A stretch of DNA of 64,000 bases from Rhodocyclaceae bacterium. GTDB lineage: Bacteria > Pseudomonadota > Gammaproteobacteria > Burkholderiales > Rhodocyclaceae. The notes beneath the pieces are model-generated. The model made no database searches. It was not told where the DNA came from and saw only the letters and a list, made by a program, of their open reading frames with translations. The stretch is taken from assembly GCA_016702335.1 (NCBI GenBank), contig JADJEF010000020.1:372001-436000 (forward strand). Direction: 5' to 3'. A program made the position numbers and the translations under genes. This document shows positions 53,172-61,107 of the stretch, piece by piece; the stretch's first letter is position 1, and every line of letters begins with the position of its first letter.

Positions 53172-54190
53172 CAGAGCGCTTCCAGTTCAGCAAAGACTTG
53201 CGCGGGGAGAAGGCCCTGCAGGCAATCGAAATGGCCCAGCGGGCACTCGCGCTTGAAGCAGGGGCTGCACGGCAGGCGCCGATTCAGGATGCGGGCATGG
53301 GGCGAGAGCGGCGGGGTGTACTCGGGGCTCGATGAGCCGTACAGCGCGATCAGCGGCTTGTCCAGCGCGGCCGCTACGTGCATCAACCCGGAGTCGTTGC
53401 TGACCACCGTCTTGGCCGAGGCAATCAGATCGACGGCCTGCTCCAGTGAGCTGCGCCCGCACAGGTTCAGCGCCGTTCCCTGCGACAAATGGGCGATTTG
53501 CTCACCGACCTCCTTGTCTTTGGCCGAACTGACGATCCAAACCGCCGTACCACCAGCGCCGACTTGCCGTGCAAGTGCCGCAAAGTGCTCGATCGGCCAG
53601 CGCTTCGCCGGCCCGTACTCGGCACCGGGGCAGAAAACGACCGGACGCGCGTCCTCGGATAAGCCCAGCGCACGGCGTGCCGCCAGTTGCTGCTCCGGCG
53701 ACGACTGGAGCTTTGGCCGTGGCAACTCGGCCGGCAGCGGTCCGGCCAGCGCCGCGTAGCGCTGCACCAGCAGCGGGTGGGCTGCTTTGTCCAGCCGGTG
53801 ACGACTATTGAGCAAGCCCCAACGCGCCTCGCCCTGATAGCCGATACGCTCGGGAATCGAGGCAAAGAAGGGCAGCAGCGCCGACTTCCAGGAATTGGGC
53901 AGCACGTAAACCTGGTCGTAGGCTTCGCGCGCCAAGGTTTTCCCCAGCGCACGCCGCTTGGAGAAATTGAATTCGCCGTGCGCGAACGGATTGTCGATCA
54001 CCCGATCGACCTCCGCCATGCGTGCCAGCAGGGGTGCCGACCAGCTGGGCGCCAGCACATCAATGCGCGCCTTGACGTACCGCTGCTTGAGCAGCGTCAG
54101 CAGCGGCTGCGCAATGAGCGTATCGCCGATCCAGGAAGGAGCGACGATGAGGATGCGTCCGATACCGGCCGCCACGCCGCTAGCGCTCAA
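53171..54190 (-). CDS. waaF: Lipopolysaccharide heptosyltransferase II
   Basis: The 339-residue GT9 glycosyltransferase has ILIVAPSWIGDTLIAQPLL at its start, FCPGAEYGPAKRWP, and SNDSGLMHVAAALDKPLIALYGSSSPEYTPP for ADP-heptose binding. It adds the second heptose to the LPS inner core. Residues 209-217 (QVGAGGTAV) come from the dispersed element. Remembered WaaF proteins have the same number of residues between RWP and SAKD, so the element replaced rather than lengthened this stretch. Confidence 0.93.
   Translation of the reverse strand: MSASGVAAGIGRILIVAPSWIGDTLIAQPLLTLLKQRYVKARIDVLAPSWSAPLLARMAEVDRVIDNPFAHGEFNFSKRRALGKTLAREAYDQVYVLPNSWKSALLPFFASIPERIGYQGEARWGLLNSRHRLDKAAHPLLVQRYAALAGPLPAELPRPKLQSSPEQQLAARRALGLSEDARPVVFCPGAEYGPAKRWPIEHFAALARQVGAGGTAVWIVSSAKDKEVGEQIAHLSQGTALNLCGRSSLEQAVDLIASAKTVVSNDSGLMHVAAALDKPLIALYGSSSPEYTPPLSPHARILNRRLPCSPCFKRECPLGHFDCLQGLLPAQVFAELEAL
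53541..53569 (-). repeat. Dispersed 29-bp element inside waaF
   Basis: The minus strand reads CGGCAAGTCGGCGCTGG, TGG and TACGGCGGT. It is read as RQVGAGGTAV in the second Rossmann domain of WaaF. Confidence 0.92.
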
Positions 54191-54192
54191 AC

Positions 54193-54417
54193 TCAGTGAT
54201 GCCCCTTGGGGCGCTCACCGGTGAAGCAATAGGTCGTACCGCAGTAGGGACAACTGGCCTTGCCGTCCGCCGTCTTCAAGACATCGATGAATACGCGCGG
54301 GTGACGCGCCCACAACGGTGCGCCAGGACGCGGACAAGCCAAAGGCAAGTCATGGGCAGTGACATTGACCTCGCGCGCAGTTTCATTGGGGACAGTCGTC
54401 GTTGGTGCATTGCTCAT
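54193..54417 (-). CDS. CHCC-type zinc-finger protein
   Basis: The 74-residue protein has TAHDLPLACPRPGAPLWARHPRVFID, then ASCPYCGTTYCF, giving a Cys-His-Cys-Cys arrangement like the zinc-finger related to NDUFS6. Such proteins are common in proteobacteria next to ilvE and waaF-type genes. Their role is unknown, with a complex I accessory function suggested by similarity only. It sits two bases upstream of waaF and 16 bases downstream of ilvE. Confidence 0.85.
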   Translation of the reverse strand: MSNAPTTTVPNETAREVNVTAHDLPLACPRPGAPLWARHPRVFIDVLKTADGKASCPYCGTTYCFTGERPKGHH

Positions 54418-54433
54418 ATCACTCTCCTGACAC

Positions 54434-55354
54434 TCAGACCTTGGTTAACCAATGGGCGTATTCGGGAACCTTGCCATTCACCACGTCGAAGAATCGACTC
54501 TGAATTTTGGCCGTCATCGGGCCGCGCTTACCTTCGCCGATGGCGCGATTGTCCAGCTCGCGAATAGGCGTCACTTCGGCCGCCGTCCCGGTAAAGAAAG
54601 CCTCATCAGCGATATACACGTCATCGCGCGTCAGGCGCTTGGTAACGACGCTGTAGCCGAAATCCTTGGCGATGGCATGCACCGACGAACGGGTAATGCC
54701 GGTGAGCGCCGAGGCAATCTCCGGCTCATAAATCACCCCGTCTTTGATGATGAACAGGTTTTCGCCCGCACCTTCGGCGACAAAACCTTCGGTCGACAAG
54801 AGCAGCGCCTCGTCGTAGCCGTCCTGAGTCGCTTCAAGGTTGGCGAGAATGGAGTTGGCGTAAGTGGAGGCCACCTTGGCGCGCGGCATGGTCACATTAA
54901 CATGATGGCGCGCGTAAGAAGACGTCTTGACGCGTATGCCTTTTTCCAGGCCTTCTTCGCCCAGATACGCGCCCCACGGCCAAGCGGCGACGGCCACATG
55001 CACGGCCGCGCCCTTCGGAGAAACGCCCATCTTTTCGGAGCCGTAAAAGGCAATCGGGCGCAGGTAGCAGGACTCCAGCTTGTTGGCGCGCACCACCTCG
55101 CACTGCGCCTCCATGATCTCTTCCTTGCTGTAGGGCATCTTCATCATGTAGATGTGCGCCGACGTAAACAGACGCTCGGTGTGCTCCTTGAGGCGGAAGA
55201 TGGCTGGGCCATTGACAGTGTTGTAGGCACGGACGCCTTCAAAGACCGAGAGGCCATAGTGAAGGGAGTGGGTCAGCACGTGCGTGGTGGCATCGCGCCA
55301 GGGCACCAGCTTGCCGTCGTACCAGATAAAACCGTCGCGGTCAGCCATCGACAT
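54434..55354 (-). CDS. ilvE: Branched-chain amino acid aminotransferase
   Basis: The 306-residue fold-type IV PLP enzyme starts MSMADRDGFIWYDGKLVPW. It contains HSLHYGLSVFEGVRAY, YLRPIAFYGS, the PLP Lys in ARHHVNVTMPRAKVASTY, and EGFVAEGAGENLFII. It performs the last step in Ile, Leu and Val synthesis. ATG 55354 has AGGAG seven bases upstream, so it is preferred over an ATG 15 bases earlier. It is divergent from the Nudix gene. Confidence 0.95.
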   Translation of the reverse strand: MSMADRDGFIWYDGKLVPWRDATTHVLTHSLHYGLSVFEGVRAYNTVNGPAIFRLKEHTERLFTSAHIYMMKMPYSKEEIMEAQCEVVRANKLESCYLRPIAFYGSEKMGVSPKGAAVHVAVAAWPWGAYLGEEGLEKGIRVKTSSYARHHVNVTMPRAKVASTYANSILANLEATQDGYDEALLLSTEGFVAEGAGENLFIIKDGVIYEPEIASALTGITRSSVHAIAKDFGYSVVTKRLTRDDVYIADEAFFTGTAAEVTPIRELDNRAIGEGKRGPMTAKIQSRFFDVVNGKVPEYAHWLTKV

Positions 55355-55427
55355 AACAATCTCCTGCATTCAATCGGGGAAAGCGAGTCATTCTAGCGGA
55401 ACCGGCGAGCCGTTAGAATCGTGCGCC

Positions 55428-55898
55428 ATGAACGCTCTCCCTACCGATGCGCGGCCCTGGAAGCCCAATGTCACGGTCGCGGCGCTGATCGAGCGCGACG
55501 GAAAATTTTTGCTTGTGGAAGAAGAAACCGCCAACGGCGTGCGCCTGAACCAGCCGGCCGGGCACATCGATGCCGGTGAGTCGCTGGTAGCCGCCTGTGC
55601 CCGTGAAGCACTGGAGGAAACCGCCTGGCACTTTCAACCGAAGACGCTGGTCGGCATTTACCAGTGGCCAAAGCCACACAGCGACACGACCTACCTGCGC
55701 TTCGCCTTCGCCGGTGAGCTCGGACGCCATGAGCCTGAGCGAAAGCTCGATGCCGGCATCCTGCGCGCGCTCTGGATGACGCCCGCCGAAATTGCCGCCA
55801 GCCAAGAGCACCATCGCAGCCCGCTGATTTTGCAGTGCGTCGAGGACTGGCTTGCCGGTCGACGCTGGCCCCTCGACCTTATTAGTCATTACGACTGA
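55428..55898 (+). CDS. Nudix hydrolase, NudJ-like
   Basis: The 156-residue protein contains a Nudix box, GHIDAGESLVAACAREALEETAW, in which the residue after EET is Ala rather than the usual Gly but the catalytic Glu residues are present. NPAGHI-like and KPHSDTTYLRFAF sequences fit the NudJ group, which hydrolyses thiamine diphosphate precursors and nucleotides. It lies immediately upstream of mnmA, a common arrangement. Substrate unproven. Confidence 0.9.
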   Translation: MNALPTDARPWKPNVTVAALIERDGKFLLVEEETANGVRLNQPAGHIDAGESLVAACAREALEETAWHFQPKTLVGIYQWPKPHSDTTYLRFAFAGELGRHEPERKLDAGILRALWMTPAEIAASQEHHRSPLILQCVEDWLAGRRWPLDLISHYD

Positions 55899-55914
55899 TT
55901 TCCTGACTAACTCC

Positions 55915-57030
55915 ATGAGCTCATCCCAACGTGTCATCGTCGGCCTCTCCGGCGGCGTCGATTCCGCCGTATCCGCCCTGCTGCTGAAACGGGCCGGCTA
56001 TGAAGTCATCGGCCTGTTCATGAAAAACTGGGAGGACGACGATAACGAGGAGTACTGTTCCTCGCGCCAGGATTTGATCGATGCCGCGGCGGTGGCCGAT
56101 GTGCTTGGCATCGACTTTGAAGCGGTGAATTTCTCTGAGGAATATCGCGAGCGAGTATTTGCCGAGTTCCTGCGCGAGTACCAGGCCGGGCGCACGCCCA
56201 ACCCCGACGTGCTGTGCAATTCCGAGATCAAGTTCCGTTCCTTTCTCGATCACGCGATGACGCTAGGCGCCGAGAAAATTGCCACCGGGCACTACGCGCA
56301 GGTGCGCGAGTTTCAGGGCAAATTTCAGCTCCTGAAAGGCGAAGATGGAAACAAGGATCAAAGCTACTTCCTGCATCGTCTGAATCAGGCGCAGCTATCA
56401 CGCACCTTGTTTCCGATCGGCCATCTGTACAAGCGCGAGGTGCGCCGCCTGGCGGAAGAGGCGGGCCTGCCCAACCATGCGCGCAAGGACTCGACCGGCA
56501 TCTGTTTCATTGGCGAGCGCCCGTTCCGCGAGTTTCTGGCGCGTTATCTGCCCAAGCAGCCGGGCGAGATTCGCATCCTCGGCACACAACGCAACATCGG
56601 CCAGCACGATGGCCTGATGTACTACACGCTGGGCCAACGCGAAGGTCTGCGCATCGGCGGCGTCAAGGGCGCCCCGGAAGAACCCTGGTTCGTTGCCAGC
56701 AAGGACATGGCCAGCAATGTGCTCTACGTCGTGCAGGGACACGAGCACCCGGCCCTGCTGTCACAGTCACTCACGGCGGCGCAGTTGTCCTGGGTCGCCG
56801 GCAAGGAGCCGCACGACTGGCCGCATACCCACTGGGTGTATGCCGCCAAGACCCGCTATCGCCAACCTGATGCGGCGTGCCAGGTCGAGCGGATTGACAC
56901 CAGCGGTTGCGAAGTCGTGTTTGCTGCACCGCAATGGGCCGTTACCCCGGGGCAATCGGTGGTGCTTTACGAGTCAAAGGTTTGTCTAGGCGGCGCGGTG
57001 ATCGAGGCTGCAAGCCCCGTCCTGTCATGA
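55915..57030 (+). CDS. mnmA: tRNA-specific 2-thiouridylase MnmA
   Basis: The 371-residue enzyme has the PP-loop GLSGGVDSAVSALLL, FMKNWEDDD, NPDVLCNSEIKF with one catalytic Cys, and GICFIGERPF with the second. It installs the 2-thio group at U34 of Lys, Glu and Gln tRNAs with ATP. The start ATG 55915 gives MSSSQRVIVGLSGG. It follows the Nudix gene by 16 bases. Confidence 0.96.
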   Translation: MSSSQRVIVGLSGGVDSAVSALLLKRAGYEVIGLFMKNWEDDDNEEYCSSRQDLIDAAAVADVLGIDFEAVNFSEEYRERVFAEFLREYQAGRTPNPDVLCNSEIKFRSFLDHAMTLGAEKIATGHYAQVREFQGKFQLLKGEDGNKDQSYFLHRLNQAQLSRTLFPIGHLYKREVRRLAEEAGLPNHARKDSTGICFIGERPFREFLARYLPKQPGEIRILGTQRNIGQHDGLMYYTLGQREGLRIGGVKGAPEEPWFVASKDMASNVLYVVQGHEHPALLSQSLTAAQLSWVAGKEPHDWPHTHWVYAAKTRYRQPDAACQVERIDTSGCEVVFAAPQWAVTPGQSVVLYESKVCLGGAVIEAASPVLS

Positions 57031-57047
57031 TCCTTGCGAGAAAATGC

Positions 57048-57078
57048 TTGCAAACACTCGCTATTTGGGGTTTAGAAT
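57048..57078 (+). promoter_or_regulatory. Promoter of the HU gene
   Basis: TTGCAA at 57048-57053 is followed by TTTAGA at 57071-57076 (17-base spacing) or TAGAAT at 57073-57078 (19-base spacing). It lies 59 bases upstream of the HU start codon. Confidence 0.6.
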
Positions 57079-57136
57079 CCGCTCGCCCAACACATAGTTG
57101 GTATCGCAATGCCCATCACACTGGAGACTCCCCTCA

Positions 57137-57427
57137 ATGAACAAAGCTGAACTTATCGAACTGATCGCCACAGGCGCCGACATCAGCAAGGCCGCCGCCG
57201 GCAAGGCACTTGACTCTACGATCGACGCCATCACCAACGCCGTGGCCAAAGGCGACTCTGTCACCCTCGTTGGTTTCGGCACGTTCAAGTCCTCGGACCG
57301 TGCCGCCCGTACCGGCAAAAACCCCAAGACCGGCGAAGCCATCAAGATCGCCGCGACCACTGTGCCCAAGTTTTCGGCTGGCGCTGGCTTCAAGGCCGCT
57401 GTTGCCCCCAAGAAAAAGAAGAAGTAA
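57137..57427 (+). CDS. HU-family DNA-binding protein with lysine tail
   Basis: The 96-residue protein has MNKAELIELIATGADISKAAAGKALD, FGTFKSSDRAARTGKNPKTGE (the DNA-binding arm), and VPKFSAGAGFKAAV. It ends in APKKKKK, a short basic extension beyond the usual 90 residues. HU bends DNA and organises the nucleoid. GGAG lies ten bases before ATG 57137. Naming it hupA or hupB is not possible from sequence alone. Confidence 0.94.
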   Translation: MNKAELIELIATGADISKAAAGKALDSTIDAITNAVAKGDSVTLVGFGTFKSSDRAARTGKNPKTGEAIKIAATTVPKFSAGAGFKAAVAPKKKKK

Positions 57428-57442
57428 TTCTTCCGCAGCACT

Positions 57443-57513
57443 GACGCATGATCCGACCAAATCGGGCATGCGTCTGATCAAGGCCCTGCAGCAACGCGGG
57501 GCCTTTGCTTTTG
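57443..57513 (+). terminator. Two tandem hairpins after the HU gene
   Basis: The first is GACGCATG/CATGCGTC at 57443-57474 with an inner CCGA/TCGG. The second is AAGGCCCTGC-AGCAAC-GCGGGGCCTT at 57481-57506, followed by TGCTTTTG. The second fits an intrinsic terminator; the first may be a 3'-end stabiliser. Confidence 0.65.
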
Positions 57514-57549
57514 TAGCGATGCGTTATGCTGCGGACAAGGAGAAACCTC

Positions 57550-57894
57550 ATGATTACCATTGACCACACCGATTCACTCATCAGCGTTGCCGTACTGGGC
57601 GAGTTCACCCTGGGCGACTTTCAGGAGTTCGAGGAACTGGTGATCTACAAGGCCAGGATGAGCGGCCCCGTGCGCCTGTTTCTCGACCTGACGGAAATGT
57701 CGGGAGCAACACTGGACATGGCCTGGGAAGAGATCAAGTTCTCGCGCGAACACCCTAACGATTTCGAGCGTATCGGCATTGTCACCGACAGCGAATGGAT
57801 CACCTGGAGCGCCTGGCTGCAGCGCCTGTTTGTCAACGCCGAACTGATGGTCAGCCATGACGCCGACGATGTGCGCAGCTGGCTGAATGACTGA
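57550..57894 (+). CDS. SpoIIAA-like/STAS-related protein
   Basis: The 114-residue protein has MITIDHTDSLISVAVLGEFTLGDFQEFEE and VRLFLDLTEMSG, resembling the SpoIIAA-like (PF11964-type) single-domain family with a STAS-like fold. Such proteins bind lipophilic ligands or act as regulatory partners; no specific role is clear. GGAG eight bases before ATG 57550 supports the start. Its stop codon abuts the sseA start. Confidence 0.85.
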   Translation: MITIDHTDSLISVAVLGEFTLGDFQEFEELVIYKARMSGPVRLFLDLTEMSGATLDMAWEEIKFSREHPNDFERIGIVTDSEWITWSAWLQRLFVNAELMVSHDADDVRSWLND

Positions 57895-58731
57895 ATGACG
57901 TTCGGGCCGCTGGTCACGGCCGAGCAACTGGCGGCACAGCCGGCGTGGCGGGTTTTCGACTGCCGCCATGATCTGTCCAAGCCTGATGCTGGCGCTCTGG
58001 CCTTCACCGCAGGTCACATTCCCGGCGCGCAGTTTCTGCATCTCGATACCGATCTTTCTGGCACCAAGACCGGCACCAACGGCCGCCATCCCCTGCCCGA
58101 CTCCGCGACTCTCGCCCAGAGACTGCGCACGCTGGGCATCGATAACGACACGCCGGTCGTGGTCTATGACGCCGACGTCGGCATGTTCGCCGCCCGCGCA
58201 TGGTGGCTGCTACGCTGGCTGGGGCATAGCCATGTCGCAGTGCTCGACGGCGGCCTGGCCGCGTGGGTGGCTGCTGGCAATGAACTGAGTCGTGACGTTA
58301 CCGTTCCGGCCAAAGGCAACTTCGCACAGCGACCATCGCTGCACACCATCACCGATGCCGCGCACCTGCTCGCCGGCTTGGGTACAGCGGCAGCACCGTT
58401 GATCGTCGATGCCCGCGCGCCCGATCGCTTTGCCGGCCAGAACGAAACGCTCGATCCGGTCGGCGGGCACATCCCGGGCGCCATCAATCGTTTCTTCCGC
58501 AACAATGTCGGTGCACAGGGTCGCTTCAAACCCGGCGACGTCTTGCGTCAGGAATTCACCGCGCTGCTGGGTCAGCGCGCCGCCACCGATACGGTGCAGC
58601 AATGTGGCTCCGGCGTCACCGCTTGTCACAACCTGCTGGCGATGGAGATTGCCGGTCTGCCGGGTGCGGCGCTGTACCCTGGGTCATGGAGCGAGTGGTG
58701 CGCCGATCCGACGCGCCCTGTTGCCCACTAA
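57895..58731 (+). CDS. sseA: 3-mercaptopyruvate/thiosulfate sulfurtransferase
   Basis: The 278-residue protein is a two-domain rhodanese: the first domain (about 5-130) lacks a catalytic Cys (VVVYDADVGMFAARAWW). The second (about 150-275) has the active-site loop CGSGVTAC with the catalytic Cys. CGSGVT is the mercaptopyruvate-type loop. It transfers sulfane sulfur to cyanide or thiols. It is translationally coupled to the SpoIIAA-like gene. Confidence 0.92.
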   Translation: MTFGPLVTAEQLAAQPAWRVFDCRHDLSKPDAGALAFTAGHIPGAQFLHLDTDLSGTKTGTNGRHPLPDSATLAQRLRTLGIDNDTPVVVYDADVGMFAARAWWLLRWLGHSHVAVLDGGLAAWVAAGNELSRDVTVPAKGNFAQRPSLHTITDAAHLLAGLGTAAAPLIVDARAPDRFAGQNETLDPVGGHIPGAINRFFRNNVGAQGRFKPGDVLRQEFTALLGQRAATDTVQQCGSGVTACHNLLAMEIAGLPGAALYPGSWSEWCADPTRPVAH

Positions 58732-58750
58732 CTCGGGCTAAACCGCATCA

Positions 58751-58779
58751 ATCGCCGTATCGCCAGCGCCGACTTGGGG
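58751..58779 (-). repeat. Dispersed 29-bp element, intergenic
   Basis: The minus strand reads CCCCAAGTCGGCGCTGG, CGA and TACGGCGAT. It lies between sseA and the toxin-antitoxin promoter and marks the start of an accessory segment. Confidence 0.9.
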
Positions 58780-58917
58780 ACATCTTTGCTGTCGTCGCGA
58801 CGTTGGTAAAAACCCTCCCCGAAAGGTTCAACTCAAGCATGCTTGTTCGAGGCTTGGCCCCTCAGTGTTCCGGCAATGTCCGTGCTATTGGTTAACCCGC
58901 TGGGTAGCTTTGGATAC

Positions 58918-58959
58918 TTGCAGGTTTGCATTCAGGTGAATATGATGAATGCATTGAAT
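58918..58959 (+). promoter_or_regulatory. Promoter and overlapping operator of the FitAB-like pair
   Basis: TTGCAG and TATGAT with 17-base spacing form the promoter (58918-58946). It is overlapped by inverted repeats ATTCA-GG-TGAAT at 58930-58941 and GCATTCA/TGAATGC with an 11-base spacer (58928-58952). FitA-type antitoxins bind spaced inverted repeats in their own promoter, so autoregulation is likely. Confidence 0.6.
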
Positions 58960-58980
58960 GTATCTTTACGAGGTGACGCT

Positions 58981-59235
58981 ATGGCAATGCTCACAGTACG
59001 CAATTTGCCCGATGAGGTTCACCGCGCCTTACGGGTGCGCGCTGCTCAACATGGGCACAGCACGGAGGCCGAAGTTCGCGAGATACTTGCGGTCGCGGTA
59101 AAACCAGAGACGCGCGTACGTTTGGGAGATGCCTTATCGGCGTTAGGTCGCAAAATTGGCCTGACCAACGAAGATTTCGCGGTCCTCCAGCAAGTGAGCG
59201 ACAAAACACCCGCCGAGCCGCTGGGATTTGAATGA
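58981..59235 (+). CDS. FitA-type ribbon-helix-helix antitoxin
   Basis: The 84-residue protein starts MAMLTVRNLPDEVHRALRVRAAQHG, then HSTEAEVREIL, the RHH fold of FitA/VapB-type antitoxins. A C-terminal tail (QVSDKTPAEPLGFE) would wrap the toxin. AGGTG precedes ATG 58981. It overlaps the PIN toxin gene by four bases, the usual TA layout. An in-frame extension upstream covers the promoter and is not used. Confidence 0.9.
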   Translation: MAMLTVRNLPDEVHRALRVRAAQHGHSTEAEVREILAVAVKPETRVRLGDALSALGRKIGLTNEDFAVLQQVSDKTPAEPLGFE

Positions 59236-59654
59236 TCGTTCTCGACACAAACGTCGTTTCTGAGGCGATGAAGCCTGAACCGCACCCGGCTGTGCGGGCG
59301 TGGCTGAACGATCAAGCCGCCGAAACACTGTATTTGTCTAGTGTGACGCTGGCCGAGTTGCTGTTTGGCATTGGGGCACTCCCGATGGGCAAGCGCAAGG
59401 AGATGTTGGCACAAGCCCTTGATGGACTGATGGGGCTTTTCAGGGATCGGGTGCTTTCATTCGACACCGATGCAGCACGGCGCTATGCCGAGCTGGCCGT
59501 GACAGCGAAGGCCGCCGGGCGGGGATTTCCAACACCCGACGGCTATATTGCTGCCATCGCCGTTTCGCGTGGCTTTATCGTGGCGTCGCGTGATATCGCC
59601 CCCTATGAGGCCGCCTGCGTCGCCGTCATTAATCCGTGGGGAATATCTCGTTGA
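59232..59654 (+). CDS. FitB/VapC-type PIN-domain toxin
   Basis: The 140-residue protein has the PIN acidic residues Asp in VLDTNVVSE, Glu in LAELLFG, and Asp in TPDGYIAA and ASRD, as in FitB and VapC RNases. The FitB-like NVVSEAMKP motif and the PNGWGxxR-like C-terminus support this group. It would cleave RNA when the antitoxin is lost. It forms one operon with the upstream antitoxin. Confidence 0.92.
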   Translation: MIVLDTNVVSEAMKPEPHPAVRAWLNDQAAETLYLSSVTLAELLFGIGALPMGKRKEMLAQALDGLMGLFRDRVLSFDTDAARRYAELAVTAKAAGRGFPTPDGYIAAIAVSRGFIVASRDIAPYEAACVAVINPWGISR

Positions 59655-59719
59655 TGGAGTTGACGCTCTGCCCGAGTTCGTGGAGAACAGTCCGCTATCA
59701 AACAATCAGGAGAACGAGT

Positions 59720-60079
59720 ATGACGAAAAGCACATCGGCGACCCGGTACGCCACGCATTGCGCCTTGGCGTTCGCCTTATCCGCGGCGTTCGCTGCGTCG
59801 GCGGCAACACCCGGCGCGAAGCCCTCGCCGAACACACATACGATCACCGTCGGGGGCAAGACGTCGACCTACGCAAACTTGCCCGGGCCGCCTGTTGCGA
59901 GCGATGTCACTGCGGCTTATCAGTTTCGCGCCCGCGTGAGCACCGCGCCGCATTGTATCCGCTTCAGTACAGAAGCCGACAATGCCTTCCTTGACGGCAC
60001 CATGGATAATGAAGTGAAAGCAAAGCGGCTCACCCAGATAGGCACCGAGGCCAGCGCCGCCGGTTGCCTCGTACCCTAG
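59720..60079 (+). CDS. Small exported protein of unknown function
   Basis: The 119-residue protein begins with a signal peptide (MTKSTSATRYATHCALAFALSA, cleavage near ASA). The mature part of about 85 residues contains two cysteines (APHCIRF and AAGCLVP) that could pair. AGGAG eight bases before the ATG supports the start. No family is recognised. Between its stop and the Uma2 gene end there are 137 bases in which I see no gene. Confidence 0.65.
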   Translation: MTKSTSATRYATHCALAFALSAAFAASAATPGAKPSPNTHTITVGGKTSTYANLPGPPVASDVTAAYQFRARVSTAPHCIRFSTEADNAFLDGTMDNEVKAKRLTQIGTEASAAGCLVP

Positions 60080-60216
60080 ACACAGCAGGGGACCGAGAGA
60101 CAGCGACCGGCTCGAACTGGCTGCGCCCCCTTGACCGACCGATTTCCCGGCACAGCTTACAGCCGCTGCCGCGCCGGCACCCAAGCCACGAACTTGCAGG
60201 AAGCTACGATCCAGGC

Positions 60217-60795
60217 TCAGCTTAAGATCTGCGCCAAACTGACCTCGACCTCGGGCACCAGCAGTGGTGAAACCGCTTCGGCTTTTGTCGGCTTCCTGAT
60301 CAATCGGTACTGCCCTTCAGCGGGCTCACAATAAATCGTTAGTTCGCCAGCGGCCACATCCAGCAGCCAAACTTCCGGGATGTTGTGACGGGCATAGAGC
60401 GCCAGTTTTACGTCGCGGTCATAGTCGAGCGTAGTGTGCGAAACCTCGACAATCAAGAGCACTGAAGCCGCCGTCGGCAAGGTGTCCATGTAATTGCCCG
60501 CCTTTACTAAGGCGATGTCCGGCTGTGGCTCACTGTACTCCCCCAGACGAACCGGGTTTTGGGTACTGACGAGGGTGCTTTCGCCAACGGTGGCAGCGAG
60601 TTTTTGGCTCAACCGATTGACAATAAAAGCATGTTTGCTCCCTATCGGTGCCATATCAAACAATGCTCCCTCAATCAGTTCAATTCGATCTGTCTCATCC
60701 AGCAGACCAGCTTGCGCCATCTGGTGATAATCATCCACCGACCAGCGGTGGTACGGCAGGGCAGCGTGCTCACGAACTTCAAGGGCGGTAGACAT
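60217..60795 (-). CDS. Uma2-family (DUF820) putative endonuclease
   Basis: The 192-residue protein has HRWSVDDYHQMAQAGLLDETDRIELIEGALFDM, EPQPDIALVK, VEVSHTTLDYDRDVKLALYARHNIPEVWLLDV, the Uma2 core with PD-(D/E)XK-like residues. The family is abundant in cyanobacteria and scattered in proteobacteria; its role is unsettled, with links to mobile DNA. ATG 60795 (MSTALEVREH) is chosen over a longer frame. It lies in the repeat-rich accessory segment, consistent with acquisition. Confidence 0.88.
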   Translation of the reverse strand: MSTALEVREHAALPYHRWSVDDYHQMAQAGLLDETDRIELIEGALFDMAPIGSKHAFIVNRLSQKLAATVGESTLVSTQNPVRLGEYSEPQPDIALVKAGNYMDTLPTAASVLLIVEVSHTTLDYDRDVKLALYARHNIPEVWLLDVAAGELTIYCEPAEGQYRLIRKPTKAEAVSPLLVPEVEVSLAQILS

Positions 60796-60865
60796 GGCAA
60801 GTTCCAGCAGACATGACAGGTTCGATAATAGTACAAGATGCCGAGCCGACCCGACGTGAGCTCGG

Positions 60866-60968
60866 CGATCCATTGTGATTCACGGCTTTACACAACCTCG
60901 TCCCGGCGATGGGCGGCGACGGTGCTCGCTGAGACCCCAACCGCCGTATCGCCAGCGCCGACTTGCGG
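60866..60968 (-). repeat. Composite element: 29-bp unit plus hairpin extension
   Basis: The unit at 60940-60968 (minus: CCGCAAGTCGGCGCTGG, CGA, TACGGCGGT) continues on the minus strand into GCGAGCACCGTCGC, GCCCATCGCCGGGACG and GTGTAAAGCCG. This is a diverged copy of the tandem units at 62.0-62.2 kb. It fills most of the gap between Uma2 and the GNAT toxin gene. Confidence 0.8.
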
Positions 60969-61107
60969 ACTGTGTCTCTCAAGTGCCCAAACGACATGTT
61001 CACGCACCATCGTCGATAAATCATCGCAACGGCGCATCAACGACCGCCGTCGATATCGTTAGCAGACGACCCTTCTCCAAAAAAATCGATGATGGCCCTT
61101 TCAGTTC

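Noticed and set aside
60131..60334. A 67-codon plus-strand frame after the small exported protein
   Set aside because: It overlaps the 3' end of the Uma2 gene, has no ribosome binding site and no recognisable features.
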